A DNA stretch of 64,000 nt from NCBI RefSeq assembly GCF_029080175.1, contig NZ_JARFJC010000022.1. One strand, written 5' to 3'. Shown piece by piece: positions 43,136 through 51,636 of this stretch. The notes under the pieces were generated by a model, which was given only the letters and a program-made list of their open reading frames with translations, made no database searches and had not been told where the DNA came from. The stretch comes from Luteipulveratus flavus (lineage in GTDB: Bacteria; Actinomycetota; Actinomycetes; Actinomycetales; Dermatophilaceae). The position numbers and the translations under genes are program-made. How positions within the stretch are numbered: the first letter of the stretch is position 1; every line of letters begins with the position of its first letter.

Positions 43136-44169
43136 GCGGGCTGAACGTCGGCGTCGTCGGGGCGACCGGTCAGGTCGGCGCGGTGGTCCTCCGGCTGCTC
43201 GCCGAGCGGGACTTCCCGGTGGCGACGCTGCGGCTGTTCGCGTCCGCGCGCTCCGCGGGCAAGGAGATCGAGTGGCAGGGCCGCTCGATCACCGTCGAGA
43301 ACGCCGAGACGGCCGACCCGAGCGGGCTGGACATCGCGATCTTCTCCGCCGGTGGCGCGACGTCGCGGGCCCTGGCGCCGGCGTTCGCCGCTGCGGGCGT
43401 GACCGTCATCGACAACTCCTCCGCCTGGCGGCTGGATCCGCAGGTCCCGCTCGTGGTCTCCGAGGTGAACCCGCAGGACATCGGCAAGGCCGCCAAGAAC
43501 ATCATCGCCAACCCGAACTGCACCACCATGGCGGCGATGCCCGTCCTGAAGCCGCTGACCGACGCGGCGGGGCTCCAGCGGCTCACCGTCGCCACGTACC
43601 AGGCGGTCTCGGGGTCGGGACTCGCCGGAGTCGACGAGCTTGCGGGACAGATCCGCAAGGGTGCTGACACCATGGAGCGGCTCACCCACGACGGCTCGGC
43701 CGTCGAGCTCGGTGAGCCGCACACGTACGTCGCCCCGATCGGTTTCAACGTCCTGCCGATGGCGGGCTCGATCGTCGAGGACGGCCTGGACGAGACCGAC
43801 GAGGAGCAGAAGCTGCGCAACGAGTCGCGCAAGATCCTCGGCCTGCCGGACCTGAAGGTGGCAGGCACCTGCGTACGTGTCCCGGTTTTCACGGGCCACT
43901 CGCTGTCGGTGCACGCCCAGTTCGAGAAGGCCATCACCCCTGACGAGGCGCGCACGCTGCTCGCCGCCGCCCCGGGTGTCGAGGTCGTCGACGTGCCGAC
44001 CCCGCTGGGCGCGGCCGGGCAGGACCCCTCGTACGTCGGGCGGATCCGCCAGGACCAGTCGGTGGACGACAACCGTGGTCTCGTGCTCTTCATCAGCAAC
44101 GACAACCTGCGCAAGGGCGCCGCACTGAACACCGTCCAGATCGCGGAGGTGATCGCAGCCTCGCGCTGA
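43132..44169 (+). CDS. asd: Aspartate-semialdehyde dehydrogenase
   Basis: Second enzyme of the aspartate pathway, 345 aa. NADP-binding GATGQVGAVVLRLL at the N-terminus, catalytic Cys130 in IIANPNCTTMA, Gln in TYQAVSGSG, and Arg/His in GTCVRVPVFTGHSLSVH. All residues needed for catalysis are present. It starts at ATG 43132 and overlaps lysC by 4 bp, so the two are coupled. A diverged paralogue follows. Confidence 0.97.
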
Positions 44170-44175
44170 TCCGTC

Positions 44176-45258
44176 ATGACCAGACCCTCGATCGCCGTGA
44201 TCGGTGCCACCGGTGCCGTCGGCGGGACCGCGCTGCAGTTCCTCTCGACCCGTGCCGACATCTGGGGCGACGTGCGGCTCGTCGGCGACGACCGCGAGGT
44301 GGGTCAGGCCCGGATGGTGCGAGGTCAGCAGGTCACGATCGAGCCGCTGCGCAAGGAGCTGTTCGCCGAGGTCGACGTGGCGCTGTTCGCGGTGCCCGAC
44401 ACGGTGTCGACCGCGTGGGCGCCGGTGGCCGCCGACCAGGGCTGCGTCGTCGTCGACTGCTCCGGTGCGTTCCGGCAGGACCCCGAGGTGCCGCTCGTCC
44501 TGCCCGAGACCAACCCGGCGCAGGTCCGCAAGCGGCCGCGCGGCATCATCACCAGCCCGAACGCCACGACGACCTCGGTCATCACCGCCGTCTCGCCGCT
44601 GCACCAGGGCTGGGGGCTCACCGAGCTGGTCGTCACCTCGTTCCAGGCGGTGTCGGGCATCGGTCGCGCCGGCGTGCAGCGGCTGTACGACGAGATCGGC
44701 GCCCTGGCGGGCAACCGTCGCGTCGGTCAGGTGCCCGGTGACGTACGGCGGGCCGTGTCGGACCTGCCGGAGACGTCACCGTTCGCCGGGCCCATCGCGT
44801 ACAACGTCGTGCCGTTCGCCGGGCGGCTGATGGACGGCGGCTGGACCTCCGAGGAGGTACGGCTGCGGGACGAGTCGCGCAAGATCCTCGGGCTGCCGAG
44901 GCTGAAGGTGTCGGCGACGTGCGTCCGGGTGCCGGTCGTGACGGCGCACTCGCTCTCGGTGCACGCGACGTTCGCCAACGAGATCAGCGCCGAGGAGGCG
45001 CGTCAGGCTCTGATCGAGGGGCCGAACTACGTTGTGGTGCTTGATGATCCGGGCTCCGGCGAGTTCCCGAACCCCGCGGATGTCGTCGGCTCCGACCCCA
45101 CCTTCGTCGGTCGCATCCGGCAGTCCCCTGACTTCCCGACGTCGTTGGAGATGTTCATCTGCAGCGACAACCTGCGCAAGGGCGCGGCGCTGAACATGGT
45201 GCAGGTGGCCGAGCTGGTCGCCGTCGATCTCGGCGCCGTCCTCCCCGTCGACGACTGA
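44176..45258 (+). CDS. Aspartate-semialdehyde dehydrogenase paralogue lacking the catalytic Cys
   Basis: A 360-aa protein aligning end to end with the Asd gene just upstream, with the same GATGAVGGT start, SFQAVSGIGRAG, and the Arg/His pair in ATCVRVPVVTAHSLSVH. However, the codon in the position of catalytic Cys130 is GCC (Ala130, at 44563-44565) within IITSPNATTTS. The protein therefore cannot use the standard thioester mechanism. It resembles the USG-1 type of Asd-like proteins in that respect. It is kept as an intact gene six bp after asd. Possible roles are a regulatory or hetero-oligomer partner, or an NADP-binding protein with a new function (inference). Confidence 0.9.
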   Translation: MTRPSIAVIGATGAVGGTALQFLSTRADIWGDVRLVGDDREVGQARMVRGQQVTIEPLRKELFAEVDVALFAVPDTVSTAWAPVAADQGCVVVDCSGAFRQDPEVPLVLPETNPAQVRKRPRGIITSPNATTTSVITAVSPLHQGWGLTELVVTSFQAVSGIGRAGVQRLYDEIGALAGNRRVGQVPGDVRRAVSDLPETSPFAGPIAYNVVPFAGRLMDGGWTSEEVRLRDESRKILGLPRLKVSATCVRVPVVTAHSLSVHATFANEISAEEARQALIEGPNYVVVLDDPGSGEFPNPADVVGSDPTFVGRIRQSPDFPTSLEMFICSDNLRKGAALNMVQVAELVAVDLGAVLPVDD

Positions 45259-45267
45259 CCGCTGCTC

Positions 45268-45311
45268 GTGGTGGTCGGAGTGTGAGCCATGGCTCACGGC
45301 CGGACCACCAC
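45268..45311. repeat. Family B palindromic repeat copy 1
   Basis: GTGGTGGTC and GACCACCAC flank the core GTGAGCCATGGCTCAC. It lies between the Asd paralogue and the HIT gene. Confidence 0.85.
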
Positions 45312-45337
45312 TCAAGGATGCGGCCACGAGGAGACGT

Positions 45338-45832
45338 GTGGAGAAGCAGTCGTTCGACCTCGCGGCCTATGCGGATGCCTCGCGGACCGGGCCGTGCTTC
45401 GTGTGCCGGCTGGTGGCGCGCGACCCGGCCTTCTCGCACGAGATCCTGTACGAGGACGACGAGAACATCGCCTTCCTCAACCGCTACCCGACGCTCTACG
45501 GGTACACGATCGTCGCGCCGCGCCGGCACCGGGAGCACCTCGCGTCTGATCTGACCGAGTCAGAGTACGTCCGGATGCAGCTGCTGGTGCGGCGGGTCGC
45601 GGTTGCCCTCGAAGCGACCGTTCCGTGCGAGCGCGTGTACGTCCTCAGTCTCGGCAGCCAGCAGGGCAACGCCCACCTGCACTGGCACGTGGCTCCGCTT
45701 CCACCTGGTGTGCCGTACGAGCAGCAGCAGTACGCGGCCCTGATGGCCGAGAACGGCGTGCTCGCATGGGACGCGGAGGACGCGGCCGCTATCGGGGAGC
45801 AGCTCCGCGTCGCACTCGTCCGGCTGTCCTGA
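45338..45832 (+). CDS. HIT-family protein
   Basis: A 164-aa histidine-triad hydrolase/transferase. CFVCRLVARDPAFSHEILYEDDENIAFLNRYPTLYG-type N-terminal half, and the triad GNAHLHWHVAPLP with His113, His115 and His117. It has a Cys-x2-Cys pair near residue 20. HIT enzymes act on nucleotide phosphoramidates or dinucleoside polyphosphates. The GTG at 45338 follows GAGGAG. It lies between family B repeats. Confidence 0.92.
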   Translation: MEKQSFDLAAYADASRTGPCFVCRLVARDPAFSHEILYEDDENIAFLNRYPTLYGYTIVAPRRHREHLASDLTESEYVRMQLLVRRVAVALEATVPCERVYVLSLGSQQGNAHLHWHVAPLPPGVPYEQQQYAALMAENGVLAWDAEDAAAIGEQLRVALVRLS

Positions 45833-45848
45833 CGGCGCGGGCCATCAT

Positions 45849-45890
45849 TGGTGGTCGAGAGGTGAGCCATGGCTCACCTCTGGACCACCA
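45849..45890. repeat. Family B palindromic repeat copy 2
   Basis: The inner part 45858-45881 is a perfect 24-bp palindrome centred on GTGAGCCATGGCTCAC; TGGTGGTC and GACCACCA form the ends. It lies between the HIT and DUF559 genes. Confidence 0.85.
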
Positions 45891-45950
45891 CGTGGCGCTG
45901 TCCACAGGTGGCGCTGCGTCCATCGCTGCTACCCGTGAGACTGCGGGCCC

Positions 45951-46886
45951 ATGGACCAACCTCGCCAGGGCGCGCCGCGACGATCATGGCGTGCGTCCGT
46001 CACGGCGCCGTTGATCGATGCCCAGGACGGGATCGCCTCGCGCAGCCAGCTGCGTTCTCTGGGCGTCACGCGCTGGGACGTCCGCGACGAGGTGGCCGCC
46101 GGACGGTGGCGACTCGTCGGCCGCCAGGCGATCGTGCTCGTGCCTGGAGGGGACGAGGCCCGACGGTGGCGGGCGGTGTTCGAGGTGGGCGCGGGAGCCC
46201 GGCTGGACGGCGTCAGCGCGCTGATGCACGCGGGGCTGAGCGGATGGCGGCACGACACGATCGATGTCTCGGTGCCCCACGGGACGCGCGTCCGCCGCCG
46301 CGTCGAGGGCGTCACGATCCACGCGCCGCGCCATCTGGAGCCCGCCGTCCTTGCTGGCATCCCACGCGCCCGACCGATCGAGGCCGTGCTCCGCGCTGCG
46401 TCGTGGGCGCGCTCGGACCGGCAGGCGGCGACGTTGCTCGCGATGGCCGTGCAACAGCGCCTTGCCCGGCCGGAGCGACTCCTGGCGGCGCTGACCATGA
46501 CGCGTGGAGCCCGTCGCGGCGCGTTCGTCCGCCGGGTCGTTCACGACGTCTGTGCTGGCGCGGAGTCGCTGGGCGAGCTCGACTTCGCGGTGCTCTGCCG
46601 GCGGTACGGCCTGCCGACGCCGGAGCGCCAGGTGGTCCGGCACGTCGCTGGTGGGCGGTACTACCTCGACGTCCGGTGGAGGGACTGCGCGCTGGTCGTC
46701 GAGATCGACGGCGCGCATCACGGGCTCGGCCTGAGTCCCGTCGACGACGCGCTCCGACAGAACGCCGTGACGCTCGACGGCGATCTCGTCCTCCGCATCC
46801 CGGTGCTCGGGCTCCGGTTGTACGAGCGCGAGTTCATGACCCAGGTCGTGGCGGCGCACGGTCGATCGCACCGGCGGACCGCATGA
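45951..46886 (+). CDS. DUF559-domain protein with AbiEi-like N-terminal region
   Basis: A 311-aa protein. The N-terminal part (about residues 22-65, IDAQDGIASRSQLRSLGVTRWDVRDEVAAGRWRLV) resembles the winged-helix/type IV antitoxin AbiEi-like domain seen in many actinobacterial proteins. The C-terminal part (about 215-300) carries a PD-(D/E)XK-like DUF559 pattern: LDVRWRDCALVVEIDGAHHG, with Asp, Glu and the following Asp/Lys-type residues. No AbiEii toxin gene lies next to it. Function is unknown. Start ATG 45951 has no good ribosome-binding site. It is bracketed by family B repeats. Confidence 0.8.
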   Translation: MDQPRQGAPRRSWRASVTAPLIDAQDGIASRSQLRSLGVTRWDVRDEVAAGRWRLVGRQAIVLVPGGDEARRWRAVFEVGAGARLDGVSALMHAGLSGWRHDTIDVSVPHGTRVRRRVEGVTIHAPRHLEPAVLAGIPRARPIEAVLRAASWARSDRQAATLLAMAVQQRLARPERLLAALTMTRGARRGAFVRRVVHDVCAGAESLGELDFAVLCRRYGLPTPERQVVRHVAGGRYYLDVRWRDCALVVEIDGAHHGLGLSPVDDALRQNAVTLDGDLVLRIPVLGLRLYEREFMTQVVAAHGRSHRRTA

Positions 46887-46887
46887 C

Positions 46888-46929
46888 TGGTGGTCCAGAG
46901 GTGAGCCATGGCTCCCGTCTGGACCACCA
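46888..46929. repeat. Family B palindromic repeat copy 3
   Basis: Ends TGGTGGTCCAGA and TCTGGACCACCA are perfect complements; the core GAGCCATGGCTC is shortened by base changes on the right side (CCG for CAC). It lies between the DUF559 and lipoprotein genes. Confidence 0.85.
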
Positions 46930-46956
46930 CGGGCTCACGGTCGACATGATGGACGG

Positions 46957-47520
46957 GTGAAGCCGACCGCCCTCGTCCTCGTCCTCGCCCTCGCGCTGCT
47001 CACCGGCTGCGGCAGCGAGCCGTCGTCCGGCGGCGGGAGCGGCGCGGCGGAGGCACCCACGAATGACCTCCCATCGAGCACGACACCGTCCGTCTCCGTC
47101 CCGCCGGACCCCGCGACGACCGGTGGCGTGACGCGATCCGGGCCGGGCGACGGCCCACCGAATCACGCGGACAACAACGCGTGGAAGCACCGCCCGGAGC
47201 TGACGGCACCGGAGGCGGCCCAGGCGAACGCAGCGGCGAGTCGTGTGCGCACGTCGCTCAGCGCGCTCCGGGCCCGGCACGAGTACTCACCTGAGGCCGC
47301 TCGAAAGGCGCTGGCATCTCTCGGGTTCGACCCGGATCGCACCGAGGTGGTGGCCATCCGGCCGATGGCCGGGACGGACGACGTCCCACCGGGTGCGGCG
47401 TTCGGCATCCACACCGGCGGGCGAGGGTGCGTGATCGGCGACATCCGGCCGGAGTGGGTTCGGGTGGACGTCGACGCGACCGTGATGGAGGGCACCTGCC
47501 TGGAGCCGTTCTCCCACTAG
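46957..47520 (+). CDS. Putative lipoprotein
   Basis: A 187-aa protein with a signal peptide ending in the lipobox LLTGC (Cys about residue 18). A Ser/Gly/Pro-rich linker of about 80 residues follows. The C-terminal domain (about 85-187) includes AANAAASRVRTSLSALRAR and an acidic end with two Cys residues that could form a disulfide. I do not recognise a family. The GTG at 46957 follows CATGAT by 6 nt, so it may be leaderless. Confidence 0.75.
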   Translation: MKPTALVLVLALALLTGCGSEPSSGGGSGAAEAPTNDLPSSTTPSVSVPPDPATTGGVTRSGPGDGPPNHADNNAWKHRPELTAPEAAQANAAASRVRTSLSALRARHEYSPEAARKALASLGFDPDRTEVVAIRPMAGTDDVPPGAAFGIHTGGRGCVIGDIRPEWVRVDVDATVMEGTCLEPFSH

Positions 47521-47530
47521 CGGCGCCTCG

Positions 47531-47572
47531 TGGTGGTCCGAAGGTGAGCCATGGCTCACGTCTGGACCACCA
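47531..47572. repeat. Family B palindromic repeat copy 4
   Basis: TGGTGGTCC ... GGACCACCA ends with the intact core GTGAGCCATGGCTCAC. It lies after the lipoprotein gene and 22 bp before a separate terminator hairpin. Confidence 0.85.
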
Positions 47573-47593
47573 TCGCACCGGAGCGCAGACGAG

Positions 47594-47626
47594 AGCGCCC
47601 GCCCCGAACGCGTCGGGACGGGCGCT
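47594..47626. terminator. Bidirectional terminator hairpin
   Basis: AGCGCCCGCCCCGA pairs with TCGGGACGGGCGCT (one mismatch) across ACGCG, between the convergent lipoprotein and M6 metalloprotease genes. Confidence 0.75.
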
Positions 47627-47643
47627 TCGTCGTGCGGGTGTGA

Positions 47644-49941
47644 CTACGGGTTCGTGACGTTGACGGTGAGGTCGTCGCCGGCGTCACCGGTGACGGTCAC
47701 CTTCGTGCCGTGGCCCGCGACCTTCACGCTGCCCTGCGGGTTCGCAGTGCTGTAGTACGCGTTCGGGTCGGTGTCGTCGAACGTCGGGATGCCGGCCGAC
47801 GCCGGGGCGCAGGCCGCCTTGGTGACGACGGTCTGCGAGCCGCCCTTGCCCGACAGGACCTCCTTGTGCAGGCACACCGCGTCGGTGGTCTCCAGGCCGA
47901 AGGTCGCGTCGAACGGCTGGCGCCGGTTGCTCGGCCGCGTCCCGTCGTCGTACGTGAACGGCTGCGGACGGGCGTCGACCACCATCGAGGCGCCGCCACC
48001 GGGGTGGGCGCTGACGTTGTTGTCGGCGTAGCCGCGGTCGACGTACCAGACGAGCATGCCGTTCTGGAACGGGAAGAACTCCACCCAGTCGGGCGCCGTG
48101 ATGCCCTTGCTGAACTGGTACGGGCCGGTCTGCAGCGTGGCGTCGTAGCCGACGTACTCGCGGTTCTCGACCAGGTAGTAGTTCTCGTACGAGCCGGACT
48201 CGGTGCCGGTGCTGATCTTCCAGGGGCTCTCGGCGGTCCACTGGCCGGCGCCGTTCTCGACGTCGTCGGTCAGCAGGGTGGTGCCGCCGCTCTTGAACAC
48301 CAGGTCGTCCAGGAACGCACCCGCGAGGTGGACGCCGCCGTCGGTGTCGTAGCGCAGGCGGAACAGCGAGGTCGCTCCGCCCGGCGCGTACGACCAGCTC
48401 AGCGTCGTCCACTTGCCGGCGGAGTCACCGTCGACCGGCTTGCCGGCGCGCTGCCAGGTCTTGCCGCCGTCGAGCGAGTACTCGCCGTAGAGGTAGTCGT
48501 AGCCGGCCTCGATGTCGTACCAGGCGCTGGCCTTGACGGTGACGCGCGAGGCGGCCGGGACCGACCGGGTCAGCGAGGCGTTGACGTCGTCCGCGCTGCC
48601 GGTCCACCAGGCGTGCGTGCCCGACGTCGGCGTGGTGTACGCGGTGGTGACCTGTTTGTTCGGCAGGTTGACCTTGATCGCCTGGTCCTTGCCGTCGACG
48701 TGCAGCTGGGCCGGGTTGAGCGTGTACGTCCCGCTGGTGCCGGAGTTGACGGTGGAGTGGTCCAGCCAGCCGAGGAAGAGCTTCTCCTCCGGGCCCATCA
48801 GGCCGGGGGTGGTGCCGATGCCCTCGTTCGCCGCGGCGCCGTGGCCGAGCCAGGAGCCGGAGCTCATCAGCGTCCAGAACGCGGTGGAGTTCTCGCCGCC
48901 GTCGGTGTCGTAGTAGTCCGGCAGGCCGAGGTCGTGGCCGTACTCGTGCGCGAAGACGCCGAGGCCGCCGTTCTCCGGCTCGGTGGTGTAGTCGCCGAGC
49001 CAGTACTTCGACTGGCCGATGCGCGCACCGCCGGAGAGGTTGTTCGCGCCAGCGACGGACGGGCCGGTCGAGCCGTGGTCGGTGTCGTTGACGTACCAGC
49101 GGTGCGACCAGATGGCGTCCTCGCCCTGGGCGCCGCCGCCGGCGTCCTCGCCCTGGCCGGCGTGCACGGCCTGGAAGTGGTCGATGTAGCCGTCCGGCTC
49201 GTCGAAGTTGCCGTCCTTGTCGAAGTCGTAGCGGTCCCAGACGTCGAACTGCGCGAGGTACGCGTCGATCTCGGCGGGCGTCTTGCCGGCCGCGACCTGC
49301 GCGTTGTACCAGGCGTTGCCGGAGTCCTCGATGAAGTCCCACGAGCCGCCGAAGTCCTCGCGGGCGTTGTCGCCGTAGTAGGACTCGTTGTACGGGACGG
49401 TCACCCAGTCCTCGACCGTGTTGCTGACGGAGTACTGGCCGTTGGAGAGCGCCTCGTAGTAGCTCTTCATCGACTCGCCCGAGCCGTTGAACAGGTTCTC
49501 GTAGTAGCCCTTGGAGTAGTTGGCCGTCCAGGTGGTGGAGTTGTCCTTGGTGCGGTCCGGCTGCGGGATCTGGTTGTGCTTCGGGCCGGGCGCCGAGCCG
49601 TACTTCTTCACGCTCTGGCCGCCGAACTCGGACAGGATCGTGAAGATCTTGTCGCTGCGCGTGGTCTCGGTCTCGACGAACTTGCCGTCCGCGAGCTCGA
49701 CGACGCCCTCGCTGTTGGCCTGGGCCTTGCCCTTGCCGACGAGGTCGATGGCGTGTTTGCGCATCGCGGTCTGCTGCTTGGCGAGCCGGCCCGGCCGGTT
49801 GTCCGGGCGATGCGTGGCGGCCTGGGATGCGCTGGTGCCGTTGTCCTTCGGACTGGCAGCGGTCGCGTCCTGCGGTGCGGTGGCCACGACCGTGGCGAGC
49901 GCCGCCGAGCCGACGACGACACCCATGGTGAGACGTCTCAT
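47644..49941 (-). CDS. Secreted M6-family (immune inhibitor A) metalloprotease
   Basis: A 765-aa secreted protease. The signal peptide (MRRLTMGVVVGSAALATVVA) is followed by a propeptide and the M6 domain. Metal-binding HEYGHDLGLPD is at residues 332-342 (His332, Glu333, His336), preceded by a DFDKDGNFDEPDG calcium-type loop (about 239-251). The later MSSGSWLG is the Met turn. C-terminal domains include GAFLDDLVFKSGGTTLLTDDVE, a MAM/immunoglobulin-like block. The ATG at 49941 matches the signal peptide; a longer frame to 50019 is rejected. It degrades host or environmental proteins in related species. Confidence 0.93.
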   Translation of the reverse strand: MRRLTMGVVVGSAALATVVATAPQDATAASPKDNGTSASQAATHRPDNRPGRLAKQQTAMRKHAIDLVGKGKAQANSEGVVELADGKFVETETTRSDKIFTILSEFGGQSVKKYGSAPGPKHNQIPQPDRTKDNSTTWTANYSKGYYENLFNGSGESMKSYYEALSNGQYSVSNTVEDWVTVPYNESYYGDNAREDFGGSWDFIEDSGNAWYNAQVAAGKTPAEIDAYLAQFDVWDRYDFDKDGNFDEPDGYIDHFQAVHAGQGEDAGGGAQGEDAIWSHRWYVNDTDHGSTGPSVAGANNLSGGARIGQSKYWLGDYTTEPENGGLGVFAHEYGHDLGLPDYYDTDGGENSTAFWTLMSSGSWLGHGAAANEGIGTTPGLMGPEEKLFLGWLDHSTVNSGTSGTYTLNPAQLHVDGKDQAIKVNLPNKQVTTAYTTPTSGTHAWWTGSADDVNASLTRSVPAASRVTVKASAWYDIEAGYDYLYGEYSLDGGKTWQRAGKPVDGDSAGKWTTLSWSYAPGGATSLFRLRYDTDGGVHLAGAFLDDLVFKSGGTTLLTDDVENGAGQWTAESPWKISTGTESGSYENYYLVENREYVGYDATLQTGPYQFSKGITAPDWVEFFPFQNGMLVWYVDRGYADNNVSAHPGGGASMVVDARPQPFTYDDGTRPSNRRQPFDATFGLETTDAVCLHKEVLSGKGGSQTVVTKAACAPASAGIPTFDDTDPNAYYSTANPQGSVKVAGHGTKVTVTGDAGDDLTVNVTNP

Positions 49942-50154
49942 CTGTGACGGGTCCCTTTCCTGATGTACGACCCGGGCGGGGGCGCCGGGCCACTGAACCC
50001 CGAGAGATGGGCCGGTCACACGGAGCGCCGACCACTGCGGCGGAGTGTCTCAGCGTTCCGCCATGGAACGTGCACGGTTCGTTCAAATCGGGTCGGTAGG
50101 AGACTCGGACCACGTCGGGCTCCCGCGGTGCGCGGTGGCGTCGACCGACCTGGA

Positions 50155-50160
50155 TAACCT
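50155..50160 (+). promoter_or_regulatory. Candidate -10 box for amino acid ABC operon
   Basis: TAACCT, 6 nt before ATG 50167. It favours 50167 over the GTG at 50164. Upstream, CGTTCC...GGAACG (50054-50070) is a short dyad of uncertain value. Confidence 0.45.
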
Positions 50161-50166
50161 GGCGTG

Positions 50167-51636
50167 ATGGATCTTGGTGCTGCGAGACGGCGTACGGCGG
50201 CCGCGGTCCTGGCCGTGCTCGTCGCGCTGCTGACGGCGATCGGGTTCGGGCGGCCGGCGGTCGCCGACGACACCCCACGGGCCGCGCCGGCCGCCGTACC
50301 CCCGGTGCTGCGGGTCGGGACCGAGGGGACGTACGCGCCGTTCAGCTATCACGACGCGAAGACCAACAAGCTGACCGGCTTCGACATCGACGTGATGAAC
50401 GCGATCGGCAAACGGCTCGGCGTCCGCGTCCAGTATGTCGAGATCCCCTTCGACGGCATTTTTGCCGCGCTGCAGTCCAAGCGCATCGACGTGGTTGCCA
50501 ACGAGATCACCCGCAACCCCGAGCGTGAGCAGCTGTACGACCTCAGCGCGCCGTACGTCGAGACCACCGGTGTGGTCGTGACCCGCAAGGGCAACGACAC
50601 GATCAAGAGCCTGGCGGACCTGAAGGGCAAGCGGTCCGGGCAGAACGTGTCGAGCAACTGGGCGGAGGTCGCGCGGAAGGCCGGCGCCAAGGTCGTCGGC
50701 GTGGAGGACCTCAGCCAGGCGATCAACAGCCTGGAGAACGGCCGTCTCGACGCCCTGGTCAACGACAAGCTCGCCGTGCGCAACTACCTCGCGCTCAACC
50801 CGGACGCCCGCATCCAGGTCGTCCAGGAGACCGAGGACCGGGGTGAGTCGGTGCTGGCGGCGCGCAAGGGCAGCGGTTACATGCCGCAGATCGACGCCGC
50901 GATTGCTCAGCTGCGTGCGGACGGCACGCTCAAGAAGGCGTACGACACCTACTTCACCGCCAAGCCGAAGCCGGTCACCAACTGGCAGCTGGCCAAGGAC
51001 AGCTTCTGGCCGATGGTGCAGGCGGCGGTGAAGCGGACCATCCCGCTGGCGATCATCGCGTTCGGCGTCGGTCTGGTGATCGCGCTGTTCGTGGCGCTGG
51101 CCCGGATGTCCAGCCAGCCGTGGTTCTCGGCGCCGGCCCGCCTGTTCGTCTCGATCATCCGAGGCACGCCACTGCTCGTCCAGCTGTTCGTGATCTTCTA
51201 CGGGCTGCCCGAGATCGGGATCAAGTTCAACTCCTTCGTGGCGGCGGCGATCGCGTTGAGCCTGAACGTCGCCGGTTACGCGGCGGAGGTGGTCCGTGCC
51301 GCCCTGGAGAGCATCCCGCGGGGGCAGTGGGAGGCGGGCTCGACCGTCGGCATGGACTACCGGACCACGCTGCGGCGGATCATCCTGCCGCAGGCCGCGC
51401 GCACGGCCGTCCCGCCGCTGGGCAACATCTTCATCTCCACCGTCAAGGACACCTCGCTGACCGCGCTCATCCTCGTCCTGGAGATCGTCCGTACGGCCCA
51501 GAACGCCGCGGCGTCGACCCAGAAGTTCTTCCCGGTGTACGTGGTCGCCGCGGTGATCTACTGGGTGATCTGCCTGGCGCTGTCGTTCTTGCAGTCCCGC
51601 GCCGAGACCCGACTGAGCAGGTTCGTGATCGCATGA
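50167..51636 (+). CDS. Amino acid ABC transporter, substrate-binding/permease fusion
   Basis: A 489-aa fusion. The signal peptide (residues 1-35) precedes an SBP domain (LRVGTEGTYAPFSYHDAKTNKLTGFDIDVMNAIGKRL, about 45-265) and a polar amino acid permease domain with about five membrane segments (VKRTIPLAIIAFGVGLVIALF to the end). The permease EAA loop is EAGSTVGMDYRTTLRRIILPQAARTAVPPLGN. SBP-permease fusions are known, for example GlnP of lactococci. It is coupled to the ATPase gene by 4 bp. Confidence 0.93.
   Translation: MDLGAARRRTAAAVLAVLVALLTAIGFGRPAVADDTPRAAPAAVPPVLRVGTEGTYAPFSYHDAKTNKLTGFDIDVMNAIGKRLGVRVQYVEIPFDGIFAALQSKRIDVVANEITRNPEREQLYDLSAPYVETTGVVVTRKGNDTIKSLADLKGKRSGQNVSSNWAEVARKAGAKVVGVEDLSQAINSLENGRLDALVNDKLAVRNYLALNPDARIQVVQETEDRGESVLAARKGSGYMPQIDAAIAQLRADGTLKKAYDTYFTAKPKPVTNWQLAKDSFWPMVQAAVKRTIPLAIIAFGVGLVIALFVALARMSSQPWFSAPARLFVSIIRGTPLLVQLFVIFYGLPEIGIKFNSFVAAAIALSLNVAGYAAEVVRAALESIPRGQWEAGSTVGMDYRTTLRRIILPQAARTAVPPLGNIFISTVKDTSLTALILVLEIVRTAQNAAASTQKFFPVYVVAAVIYWVICLALSFLQSRAETRLSRFVIA

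Noticed and set aside
45951..46886. AbiE toxin-antitoxin system
   Set aside because: The N-terminal similarity is to the AbiEi-type domain only, and no AbiEii nucleotidyltransferase gene is next to it.
47710..49947. Long plus-strand frame antisense to the M6 protease
   Set aside because: It mirrors the protease gene with Val/Arg/Ala-rich shadow composition and has no domain signal.
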